NCBI GenBank assembly: GCA_902496645.1
Contig: CABVBR010000101.1
Coordinates: forward strand, 1 to 7,320
Source of the DNA: an uncultured Collinsella sp.
GTDB taxonomy: Bacteria; Actinomycetota; Coriobacteriia; Coriobacteriales; Coriobacteriaceae
Length of the DNA stretch: 7,320 bases
Direction: 5' to 3'
Shown here piece after piece: positions 1-5,354 of the stretch. Within the stretch, counting starts at the first letter, position 1, and the number at the start of each line of letters is the position of its first letter. A program made the translations under genes and the position numbers. The notes under the pieces are model-generated. The model was given only the letters and a program-made list of their open reading frames with translations, ran no database searches and was not told the origin of the DNA.

Positions 1-1265
1 CAGTCCTCGCAATAGAACACGGGGATGCGATGGCCCCACCACAGCTGACGGCTGATGCACCAGTCCTTGAGGTTCTCCATCCAAGTGGTGTAGGTCTGCG
101 TCCAGCGCGCGGGGTGGAAGGTGACCTTACCGGAGTTGACGGCGTCGAGCGCCGGCCCCTTGAGCTTGTCGACGGCCACGAACCACTGCTCGGACAGCCA
201 CGGCTCCAGGGCGGAGTCGCAACGGTAGCAGTGCATGACGGAGTGATCGTGCTCCTCGACGTGGTCGAGCAGGTCATGCTCCTCAAACCACTTAATGACG
301 GCCTCGCGGCACTCGTCGCGCGTCATGCCGGTGAACTCGCCGTAGCCCTCGACGACCACCGCATGCTCGTCGAAGATATTGATCTGCGGCAAGTCGTGGG
401 CCTGACCCATGGCGTAGTCGTTGGGGTCGTGGGCCGGGGTAACCTTGACAAAGCCGGAACCAAAATTGGCATCGACGTGCCAATCCTCAAAGATGGGGAT
501 CTCGCGGTCGACGATGGGGAGCTTGACGGTCTTACCCACAAAGGCGGCCTTCTCGGGGTCCTTCGGGGAGACGGCGACGCCCGTGTCGCCGAGCATGGTC
601 TCGGGACGCGTGGTGGCGACGACGATGTAGTCCTGGCCGTTGACCGGCTCGGTCAGCGGATAGCGCAGGTGCCACAGGTGGCCCTTCTCGTCCTTGTACT
701 CGGCCTCGTCGTCCGAGATAGCGGTAGTGCAGTTGGGGCACCAGTTGACGATGCGCTTGCCGCGATAGATCAGGCCGTCGTGGTACCAGTCGCAGAAGAC
801 CTTGCGCACGGCCTGGGCGTAGTCCTCGTCCATGGTAAAGCGCTCGTTATCGAAGTCGACGGAGCAGCCCATGCGCTTGATCTGCTCGACGATGATGCCG
901 CCGTACTCGTGGGTCCAATCCCAGCAGGCGTCGACAAACTTGTCGCGGCCGATCTCCAGGCGGCTGATGCCCTCGCTCTTGAGCTTTTTGTCGACCTTGG
1001 TCTGCGTGGCGATACCGGCGTGGTCGGTACCCAGGACCCAGCGCGTGGACTTGCCGCGCATGCGGGCCATGCGGATGATGGCGTCCTGAATGGAGTCGTC
1101 GGTGGCGTGGCCCATGTGGAGCTTGCCGGTCACGTTGGGAGGCGGAATGGTGACGGTGCAGTCGCCCACGCCCTCGCGGCGCTTGTAATAGCCGCCGTCG
1201 AGCCACTTCTGCAAGATCGCAGGCTCGTTAGTCGACGGATCGTAGTTCTTGGGCATTTCTTCCAT
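1..1265 (-). CDS. valS: Valyl-tRNA synthetase, N-terminal part (cut by window edge)
   Basis: Cytoplasmic class I aminoacyl-tRNA synthetase that charges tRNA-Val with valine and edits mischarged threonine. The reading frame is open from the ATG at 1263-1265 to the left edge, giving 421 complete codons; the C-terminal half with KMSKS and the anticodon-binding domain lies outside. Visible marks: PPPNVTGKLHMGHA with the HIGH-type signature HMGH at residues 50-53, then GTDHAGIATQ, then NWCPNC. The editing (CP1) domain shows ATTRPET at 217-223 and TPAHDPND at 276-283. WCISRQLWWGHRIP at about 402-415 is the block leading back into the catalytic core. The start is supported by GGGAG at 1272-1276, six bases upstream; an in-frame ATG three codons later has no such site. 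Its 5' side carries the long inverted repeat at 1286-1400. It lies downstream of clpX but is separated from it by a terminator, so it is probably its own transcription unit. Family identity is certain. Confidence 0.97.
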   Translation of the reverse strand, partial: MEEMPKNYDPSTNEPAILQKWLDGGYYKRREGVGDCTVTIPPPNVTGKLHMGHATDDSIQDAIIRMARMRGKSTRWVLGTDHAGIATQTKVDKKLKSEGISRLEIGRDKFVDACWDWTHEYGGIIVEQIKRMGCSVDFDNERFTMDEDYAQAVRKVFCDWYHDGLIYRGKRIVNWCPNCTTAISDDEAEYKDEKGHLWHLRYPLTEPVNGQDYIVVATTRPETMLGDTGVAVSPKDPEKAAFVGKTVKLPIVDREIPIFEDWHVDANFGSGFVKVTPAHDPNDYAMGQAHDLPQINIFDEHAVVVEGYGEFTGMTRDECREAVIKWFEEHDLLDHVEEHDHSVMHCYRCDSALEPWLSEQWFVAVDKLKGPALDAVNSGKVTFHPARWTQTYTTWMENLKDWCISRQLWWGHRIPVFYCED

Positions 1266-1271
1266 ATATCT

Positions 1272-1276
1272 CTCCC
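1272..1276 (-). promoter_or_regulatory. Ribosome binding site of valS
   Basis: The minus strand reads AAGGGAGAGATAT immediately before the ATG, placing GGGAG six bases from the start codon. This fixes the first of two nearby ATGs as the likely start. The last 26-bp arm of the upstream inverted repeat ends only ten bases away and contains CTCCC, which is complementary to this site. Confidence 0.7.
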
Positions 1277-1285
1277 TTGCCCACC

Positions 1286-1400
1286 GGGGAGGAATGTAGG
1301 CCCGATTTTCGCTCGGTCAGGTCCTGGCTCGCTCGAAGACCAAATTAAGTGGTCTTCGGCTCGTGCGGAATCTACGAAAATCGGGCCTACATTCCTCCCC
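1286..1400. repeat. Long inverted-repeat element (26-bp perfect arms) upstream of valS
   Basis: The arms at 1286-1311 and 1375-1400 are perfect reverse complements over 26 bp, beginning GGGGAGGAATG and ending GATTTTCG on the plus strand. The 63-base interior holds a second hairpin: CGAAGACCA at 1334-1342 pairs with TGGTCTTCG at 1350-1358 around a 7-base AT-rich loop. Either strand would fold into a long stem with an internal hairpin if transcribed. No T-run follows on the minus strand, so it does not look like an intrinsic terminator for valS or clpX. I see no flanking target-site duplication and no reading frame of interest inside. Possible identities are a dispersed intergenic repeat (REP- or MITE-like) or a structured leader of valS; the sequence alone does not decide between them. 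The repeat itself is read directly from the sequence; its role is unknown. Confidence 0.85.
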
Positions 1401-1490
1401 TTAGGTATCGATTACTTCAGTCTGAATGACTTCGCTGAGGCTTGAACAAACACACAGAATAACACAGGTAGTTGGGGTTATTGCGTATCT

Positions 1491-1529
1491 ATAAAATAGC
1501 CTCCGACCGCGGGTGGCCGGAGGCTATTT
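1491..1529 (-). terminator. Intrinsic terminator after clpX
   Basis: The arms AAATAGCCTCCG (1494-1505) and CGGAGGCTATTT (1518-1529) pair over 12 bp. After one mismatch the stem continues for two more pairs and closes on a six-base loop. Read on the minus strand, the stem ends in TATTTTATAG, a short T-rich tail. It begins 21 bases past the clpX stop and should end the tig-clpP-clpX transcripts, separating them from valS. Confidence 0.88.
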
Positions 1530-1550
1530 GCAAACACGTTTTTGGCAGGT

Positions 1551-2957
1551 TTAGCCGTAGATGCGCTGGGGCTGTTCGGTCCCCTTGACGGCGGCTTCGG
1601 TCACTACGACCTTGGCCACGCCTTCCTCGCTGGGGAGGTCGAACATCGTCTGCTGCAGCACGTCCTCGCAGATGGCGCGCAGGCCGCGGGCGCCGGTCTT
1701 GCGGGCGAGCGCCATGCGGGCGATCTCGTGCAGGGCCGCGTCCTCAAACTCAAGCTCGACGTCCTCGAGCTGGAACATCTTGCGGTACTGACGCACCACG
1801 GCGTTCTTGGGCTCGGTCAGGATCGACACCAGGTCATCCTCGTCGAGCGCCTGCGTCTGGGTGACGACGGGCGTACGGCCCACGAACTCGGGGATCATGC
1901 CAAAGGCGTTGAGGTCCTGCGGGAGCACCTGACGCAGCAGGTCGTTCTCGTCGACCGAGGTGGGCCCGGCGATCTCGGAGTTAAAGCCAACGCCCTTGTT
2001 GCCCACGCGGTCGGCGATGATCTTGTCCAGACCGACGAAGGCACCGCCGCAGATGAACAGGATGTTGGTCGTGTCGATCTGCAGCAGCTCCTGCTGGGGA
2101 TGCTTGCGGCCGCCGGTGGGCGGAACGCTTGCCACCGTGCCCTCAAGAATCTTAAGCAGCGCCTGCTGAACGCCCTCGCCCGAGACATCGCGGGTGATGG
2201 AGAGGTTCTCGGCCTTGCGGGCAATCTTGTCGATCTCGTCCACGTAGATGATGCCCACCTGCGCGCGCTCAATGTCGCCGTCGGCGGCGTTGATGAGCTT
2301 GAGCAGGATGTTCTCCACGTCCTCGCCAACGTAGCCAGCCTCGGTGAGCGCGGTGGCGTCGGCGATGGCAAACGGTACCTCGAGGATGCGAGCAAGCGTC
2401 TGGGCCAGCAGCGTCTTGCCGGTACCGGTGGGACCGAGCAGCAGGATGTTGGACTTGGCGAGCTCCACCTCGTCCATATCGTCATCGAACTGGGCGCCCA
2501 TGCCGTCGCCAAAGGCGGACACCGCGGCACCGCCCTCGATCACGCGGCGGTAGTGGTTGTACACGGCCACCGACATGGCGCGCTTGGCGTCCTCCTGGCC
2601 CATGACATAGGCAGAAAGCTCGTCATAAATCTCGTGCGGCGTCGGCACGTGCGTGATGACCTGGCGGTCGTCCTCGAGCTCAAAGCCCTCGGCCTCGGGG
2701 TCCACGGCGGGCTGGGATGCAGCCTGACCGTGGTCGTTGAGGAAGCCCGGCAGCTTACCGTTGCGGGCAGCGTCCATAAAGTCCGAAGCCAGCGACTCCT
2801 CAAGGATCTCGGAGCAGGCGGCGACGCACTCGTCACAGATAAAGATGTTGGTCGGGCCCTTTACGAGACGGCGTACCTGCCCCTGCTCTTTTCCGCAGAA
2901 GGAGCAGCGGATGGGGTTGCCGTTCTCGTCAAAGTTGTCCTGCATGTTACCTGCCAT
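1551..2957 (-). CDS. clpX: ATP-dependent Clp protease ATPase subunit ClpX
   Basis: AAA+ unfoldase (468 aa) that recognises tagged or degron-bearing proteins, unfolds them with ATP and threads them into ClpP in the cytoplasm. The N-terminal zinc-binding domain has CxxC pairs at C18/C21 and C41/C44. The AAA+ module has Walker A GPTGTGKT at 175-182, pore loop GYVG at 208-211 and Walker B IIYVDEID around 236-243. GGRKHPQQ resembles the RKH loop region. NKGVGF carries a VGF version of the ClpP-binding IGF loop, and GARGLRAI is the sensor-2 motif. Compared with E. coli ClpX (424 aa) it has a longer linker after the zinc domain and an acidic insertion of about 16 residues before Walker A (137-168 region, with FDDDMDE). 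I chose the ATG at 2955-2957 (MAGNMQDN) because AAGGA at 2966-2970 sits eight bases upstream; ATGs at 2976-2978 and 2964-2966 would overlap clpP and lack a site. One base separates it from the clpP stop, implying coupled translation. Confidence 0.97.
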   Translation of the reverse strand: MAGNMQDNFDENGNPIRCSFCGKEQGQVRRLVKGPTNIFICDECVAACSEILEESLASDFMDAARNGKLPGFLNDHGQAASQPAVDPEAEGFELEDDRQVITHVPTPHEIYDELSAYVMGQEDAKRAMSVAVYNHYRRVIEGGAAVSAFGDGMGAQFDDDMDEVELAKSNILLLGPTGTGKTLLAQTLARILEVPFAIADATALTEAGYVGEDVENILLKLINAADGDIERAQVGIIYVDEIDKIARKAENLSITRDVSGEGVQQALLKILEGTVASVPPTGGRKHPQQELLQIDTTNILFICGGAFVGLDKIIADRVGNKGVGFNSEIAGPTSVDENDLLRQVLPQDLNAFGMIPEFVGRTPVVTQTQALDEDDLVSILTEPKNAVVRQYRKMFQLEDVELEFEDAALHEIARMALARKTGARGLRAICEDVLQQTMFDLPSEEGVAKVVVTEAAVKGTEQPQRIYG

Positions 2958-2958
2958 C

Positions 2959-3579
2959 CTAGGCATCCTTCGCGGCAAGATCGCGCGAGGTGACGATACG
3001 GTCGATCAGACCGTAGTCGAGGGCCTCGGCAGCGGTCAGGTAGTTGTCGCGCTCGGTATCGGCCTGGACCTTCTCGATCGGCTGGCCCGAGGCATCGGAC
3101 AGGATCTGGTTGAGCTCGCGACGGGTCTTCTTGATCTCCTCGGCCACGATCTCGATCTCGGTCTGCTGGCCCTGGGCACCGCCGCTGGGCTGGTGAATCA
3201 TGACCTTGGAGTGCGGCAGGCAGAAGCGCTTGCCCTTGGCGCCGGCCGAAAGCAGCACAGCGGCCATGGACGCGGCCATGCCCACGCAGATGGTGGAGAC
3301 CTGCGGCTTGATAAAGTTCATGGTGTCCAGAATCGCCAGACCGGAGTAGACCTCGCCGCCGGGCGAATTGATGTAGAGCGAGATATCCTTCTCGGCATCC
3401 TGGCTCTCAAGATGCAGCAGCTGGGCAACGACCAGATTGGCGCTGACGGAGTTGATCTCCTCGCCCAAGAAGACGATGCGGTCGTTGAGCAGGCGCGAAT
3501 AGATATCGTAGCTGCGCTCGCCGCGCGGCGTCTGCTCGATAACGTATGGCACGAGGGCGGAATCGAACTTAGCGATCAT
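2959..3579 (-). CDS. clpP: ATP-dependent Clp protease proteolytic subunit ClpP
   Basis: Serine peptidase that forms the tetradecameric proteolytic chamber of the Clp protease and works with the ClpX encoded immediately downstream. With the start chosen here it is 206 aa, close to the usual 190-210. The N-terminal block VPYVIEQTPRGERSYDIYSRLL is the family hallmark. The catalytic triad is visible: Ser104 in GMAASMA, His129 in MIHQPSGG and Asp178 in TERDNY. YINSPGGEVYSGLAI is the oxyanion and substrate-binding region. Three in-frame ATGs lie within 15 bases (3589-3591, 3583-3585, 3577-3579). The last is preferred because GGAG at 3586-3589 is six bases before it; the first would give 210 aa. A spacer of 162 bp with hairpins precedes it, so clpPX may have its own promoter in addition to read-through from tig. 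Only one clpP is visible in the window. Confidence 0.97.
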   Translation of the reverse strand: MIAKFDSALVPYVIEQTPRGERSYDIYSRLLNDRIVFLGEEINSVSANLVVAQLLHLESQDAEKDISLYINSPGGEVYSGLAILDTMNFIKPQVSTICVGMAASMAAVLLSAGAKGKRFCLPHSKVMIHQPSGGAQGQQTEIEIVAEEIKKTRRELNQILSDASGQPIEKVQADTERDNYLTAAEALDYGLIDRIVTSRDLAAKDA

Positions 3580-3585
3580 ACGCAT

Positions 3586-3589
3586 CTCC
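3586..3589 (-). promoter_or_regulatory. Ribosome binding site that decides the clpP start
   Basis: GGAG on the minus strand is followed by six bases (ATGCGT) and then the ATG at 3577-3579. The same GGAG lies inside the reading frame if the upstream ATG at 3589-3591 is used, and abuts the middle ATG with no spacing. This favours the third ATG. Confidence 0.55.
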
Positions 3590-3624
3590 ATTTCTCTTAC
3601 GGACCAATAGTGGTTCTAGACAAA

Positions 3625-3665
3625 CGTACGGTGCCCGCATGCTATGCATTGGCTGGCACCGTACG
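3625..3665. repeat. 11-bp inverted repeat between tig and clpP
   Basis: CGTACGGTGCC at 3625-3635 and GGCACCGTACG at 3655-3665 are perfect reverse complements around a 19-base loop, which itself contains the small palindromes GCATGC and ATGCAT. On the minus strand the stem is followed by only TTTGTCT, so it is at best a weak terminator or attenuator; it could equally be an operator. It lies about 45 bases upstream of the clpP start. Confidence 0.6.
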
Positions 3666-3670
3666 AAGCA

Positions 3671-3720
3671 ACCGGATAACCGGTGTATAACTTTACCCCA
3701 TCACGGGCGCACGCATGCGC
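3671..3720. other. Two short hairpins downstream of tig
   Basis: ACCGG (3671-3675) pairs with CCGGT (3680-3684) around ATAA. GCGCA (3707-3711) pairs with TGCGC (3716-3720) around CGCA. Together with the 11-bp repeat next to them, they make the tig-clpP spacer strongly foldable. Neither is followed by a clear T-run, so I do not call them terminators. No reading frame of interest and no convincing promoter pair was seen in the spacer. Confidence 0.4.
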
Positions 3721-3741
3721 TCGCGGGCAAGGTGTCGAGAA

Positions 3742-5040
3742 TTACTCGGCGTCCTTGGCGGTCTCGTCGACCTCGGTCACCTTGGCGTTCTCGACCAGGT
3801 GGTCGACGGCCTTGGAGCGACGGATGGACTCGCGGACGGCAGGCATGCGGCCATCGGCGACGAACTCGGCCTTGGAAGCCTCGACGTCCTTGACGCCGGC
3901 CTTCTCGAACTCGGCGTTGATGTCGTCCTCGGTGACCTCGATCTTGAGCTCACGGGCGAGGGCGTCCAGAGCCAGGGACTCACGGGCAACGTCGTTGGCC
4001 TGCTTGTGCAGGTCGCCGATGAACTGCTCCATGGTCAGACCAGAAGCGGGCAGCCAGGTGTCCAGGGTCATGCCGCGGGCAGCGAGGTTGGACAGGAAGT
4101 TCTGGCCGAGCTCCTCAAAGACGGACTGCTCGTAGTCGGCGTCCATCTCGTCAAGCTGCAGGCGCTCAGCGAGAGCGGAAACGCAACGGTTCTCCTTTTC
4201 GGCCGGGAGGCGAGAAGCCTTGTCCTGCTCGATCTCGAGCTTGATAGCGTCGCGCATGGCGTCGATGCTGTCGAAGCCAAAGTCGGACTTGACGAGCTCG
4301 TCGGTGAGCTCGGGGGTGTTGCGGACCTTGATGCCCTTGACGGTGACCTCGACGGTGTGGGTCTCGGCCTCCTCGCCCTCCTCGACCTCGTCGGTCCAGG
4401 TGACGGTCTTGACGTCGTCGACGTTAGCGCCGATCAGGGCCTCGTTGAACTCCTTGGGGTTGCTGTCGCTACCGGCGATGAGCATGCGGCCCTCGGCGGC
4501 AAAGTTGTCAGCGTTCTCGACGGCCTTGAGGTCGACGGTGACGTAGTCCTCGGCCTCGACGGCGCGACCCTCGACGTCCTCGAAGGTGGCACGGTAGTTG
4601 AGGAGCATCTCGACCTGGTTGTTGATCTCGGACTCGGTGACCTCCGCGGGGGGCATCTCGATCTCAACGGCGTCGAAGGAGGAGAGCTCAGCGGCGGGAC
4701 GCAGGGAGAACTCGACGGTGTAGGTGTAGTCCTCGTGATCCTTGGCGAGGTCGAGCTCCTTGTAGTCACCGTTCTTGGTGGGGACGATGTCCAGCTCGTT
4801 GAGGACGGCGGGCTCGTTGGCGGCGATCAGGTCGTTGGTGGCCTGAGCGAGGGTAGCCTCGGCGCCCAGGGCGGAGTCGATGACCGGACGGGGAGCCTTG
4901 CCGGCGCGGAAGCCCGGGAAGCGGTACTTCTTGGCGGTGTCCTTGTAGGCCTTCTTGATCGCGGCGTCGACGTCGGCGGCCGGGATGGTGACCGTAGCGG
5001 TGAGCTTGGCGTCCTTGACGTCAGAAGCGGTGATGTTCAA
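3742..5040 (-). CDS. tig: Trigger factor, ribosome-associated chaperone
   Basis: Ribosome-bound chaperone and FKBP-type peptidyl-prolyl isomerase that shields nascent chains at the exit tunnel. Start placement matters here: an ATG-initiated frame begins at 5055, but its codons 2-3 are AGG AGG, a perfect Shine-Dalgarno sequence (5047-5052). The codon six bases after it is TTG at 5038-5040. The TTG start gives 432 aa, the same length as E. coli trigger factor, and puts the ribosome-binding signature GFRAGKAP at residues 43-50, as in E. coli. Alternatives are GTG at 5041-5043 (433 aa, three bases from AGGAGG) and ATG at 5053-5055 (437 aa). The N-terminal ribosome-binding domain spans about 1-115. 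The isomerase domain (about 150-240) is recognisable but divergent, with AGSDSNPKEFNEALIG where a glycine-rich FIPGFE-type segment is usual. A helical C-terminal chaperone domain ends in acidic residues. It is the first protein gene after tRNA-Leu and precedes clpP, a common chaperone-protease arrangement. Confidence 0.96.
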   Translation of the reverse strand: MNITASDVKDAKLTATVTIPAADVDAAIKKAYKDTAKKYRFPGFRAGKAPRPVIDSALGAEATLAQATNDLIAANEPAVLNELDIVPTKNGDYKELDLAKDHEDYTYTVEFSLRPAAELSSFDAVEIEMPPAEVTESEINNQVEMLLNYRATFEDVEGRAVEAEDYVTVDLKAVENADNFAAEGRMLIAGSDSNPKEFNEALIGANVDDVKTVTWTDEVEEGEEAETHTVEVTVKGIKVRNTPELTDELVKSDFGFDSIDAMRDAIKLEIEQDKASRLPAEKENRCVSALAERLQLDEMDADYEQSVFEELGQNFLSNLAARGMTLDTWLPASGLTMEQFIGDLHKQANDVARESLALDALARELKIEVTEDDINAEFEKAGVKDVEASKAEFVADGRMPAVRESIRRSKAVDHLVENAKVTEVDETAKDAE

Positions 5041-5046
5041 CACGTT

Positions 5047-5052
5047 CCTCCT
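5047..5052 (-). promoter_or_regulatory. Perfect AGGAGG ribosome binding site of tig
   Basis: The minus strand reads ATGAGGAGGAACGTGTTGAAC. AGGAGG is three bases from GTG and six from TTG, and lies within the frame opened by the preceding ATG. The spacing favours TTG, which also gives the best fit to the family N-terminus (NITASDVKDAKLTATVTIP). Confidence 0.7.
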
Positions 5053-5131
5053 CATACTGCCCAGCTTATCTGAGGTGCTGGTACCTTTATGCAACAAAGA
5101 GTCGCGAGGGCATAAGCCGACGCGGGTGCGT

Positions 5132-5215
5132 TGGTGCGGGCGAAAGGACTCGAACCTTCACGGGAATCCCACCAGAACCTAAATCTGGCGCGTCTACCAA
5201 TTCCGCCACGCCCGC
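5132..5215 (-). tRNA. tRNA-Leu (anticodon UAG), CCA encoded
   Basis: The acceptor stem GCGGGCG (5209-5215) pairs with CGCCCGC (5136-5142), followed by discriminator A and a genomic CCA at 5132-5134. The D arm reads TGGCGGAATTGGTAGACGCG. The anticodon stem CCAGA/TCTGG encloses TTTAGGT, giving anticodon UAG, which reads CUA and other CUN leucine codons. A long class II variable arm (TGGGATTCCCG) identifies leucine, and GGTTCGAGTCC is the T loop. Total length is 84 nt with CCA. No terminator is visible between it and tig, whose start is 91 bases downstream. Confidence 0.97.
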
Positions 5216-5234
5216 ATGAGCGCACAGACTAGGA

Positions 5235-5243
5235 ATGATAGCA
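5235..5243 (-). promoter_or_regulatory. Probable extended -10 promoter for tRNA-Leu (and possibly tig)
   Basis: The minus strand reads CTGCTATCAT, a TGN extension followed by the -10-like hexamer TATCAT (5235-5240). No good -35 is seen at the normal spacing, which is compatible with an extended -10 promoter. Transcription would start about 13 bases before the mature tRNA end. The position between the upstream terminator and the tRNA supports the call. Confidence 0.5.
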
Positions 5244-5300
5244 GATACGAACGGCAAGCGCACGCACACCTTTTTAGGCTCACGACCTCACCACGAGTGC

Positions 5301-5325
5301 AAAAGGCGGGACGAGTTGCCCCGCC
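5301..5325 (-). terminator. Intrinsic terminator after the molybdenum hydroxylase gene
   Basis: On the minus strand GGCGGGGC (5318-5325) pairs with GTCCCGCC (5305-5312), including one G-T pair, around the five-base loop AACTC. TTTT (5301-5304) follows. An overlapping GGCGGGGC slightly upstream offers an alternative stem. It lies 30 bases past the stop of the upstream gene and separates it from the tRNA-tig unit. Confidence 0.82.
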
Positions 5326-5354
5326 CCGCCAGCTACGACTTGTTCGTTAGCCCG

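Noticed and set aside
1416..1426. Small palindrome TTCAGTCTGAA upstream of valS as an operator
   Set aside because: Only five base pairs per arm with no extension. This is easily expected by chance.
30..1445. 471-codon plus-strand open frame opposite valS
   Set aside because: It runs antisense to a clear valS gene, is rich in Val, Leu, Asp and Gly, and resembles no family I know. Long antisense frames are expected from GC-rich codon bias.
1266..1490. T-box riboswitch in front of valS
   Set aside because: No T-box sequence (AGGGTGGNACCGCG-like) and no antiterminator/terminator pair with a T-run could be found. The long inverted repeat does not fit the T-box layout.
1542..2993. 483-codon plus-strand open frame opposite clpX
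   Set aside because: Same reasoning: it is an antisense shadow covering a fully convincing clpX, with no ribosome binding site or domain features.
3631..3670. Promoter pair TTGCTT / TGCATA for clpPX inside the spacer
   Set aside because: Spacing is 17 bases, but the -10 candidate matches the consensus poorly and the pair lies inside the inverted repeat. Not strong enough to annotate.
3580..3741. CIRCE or similar heat-shock operator before clpP
   Set aside because: The consensus TTAGCACTC-N9-GAGTGCTAA is absent; the repeats present have a different sequence.
3715..5073. 452-codon plus-strand open frame opposite tig
   Set aside because: Low-complexity Leu/Gly/Asp/Val composition produced by the complementary strand of acidic, GC-rich tig codons; not a gene.
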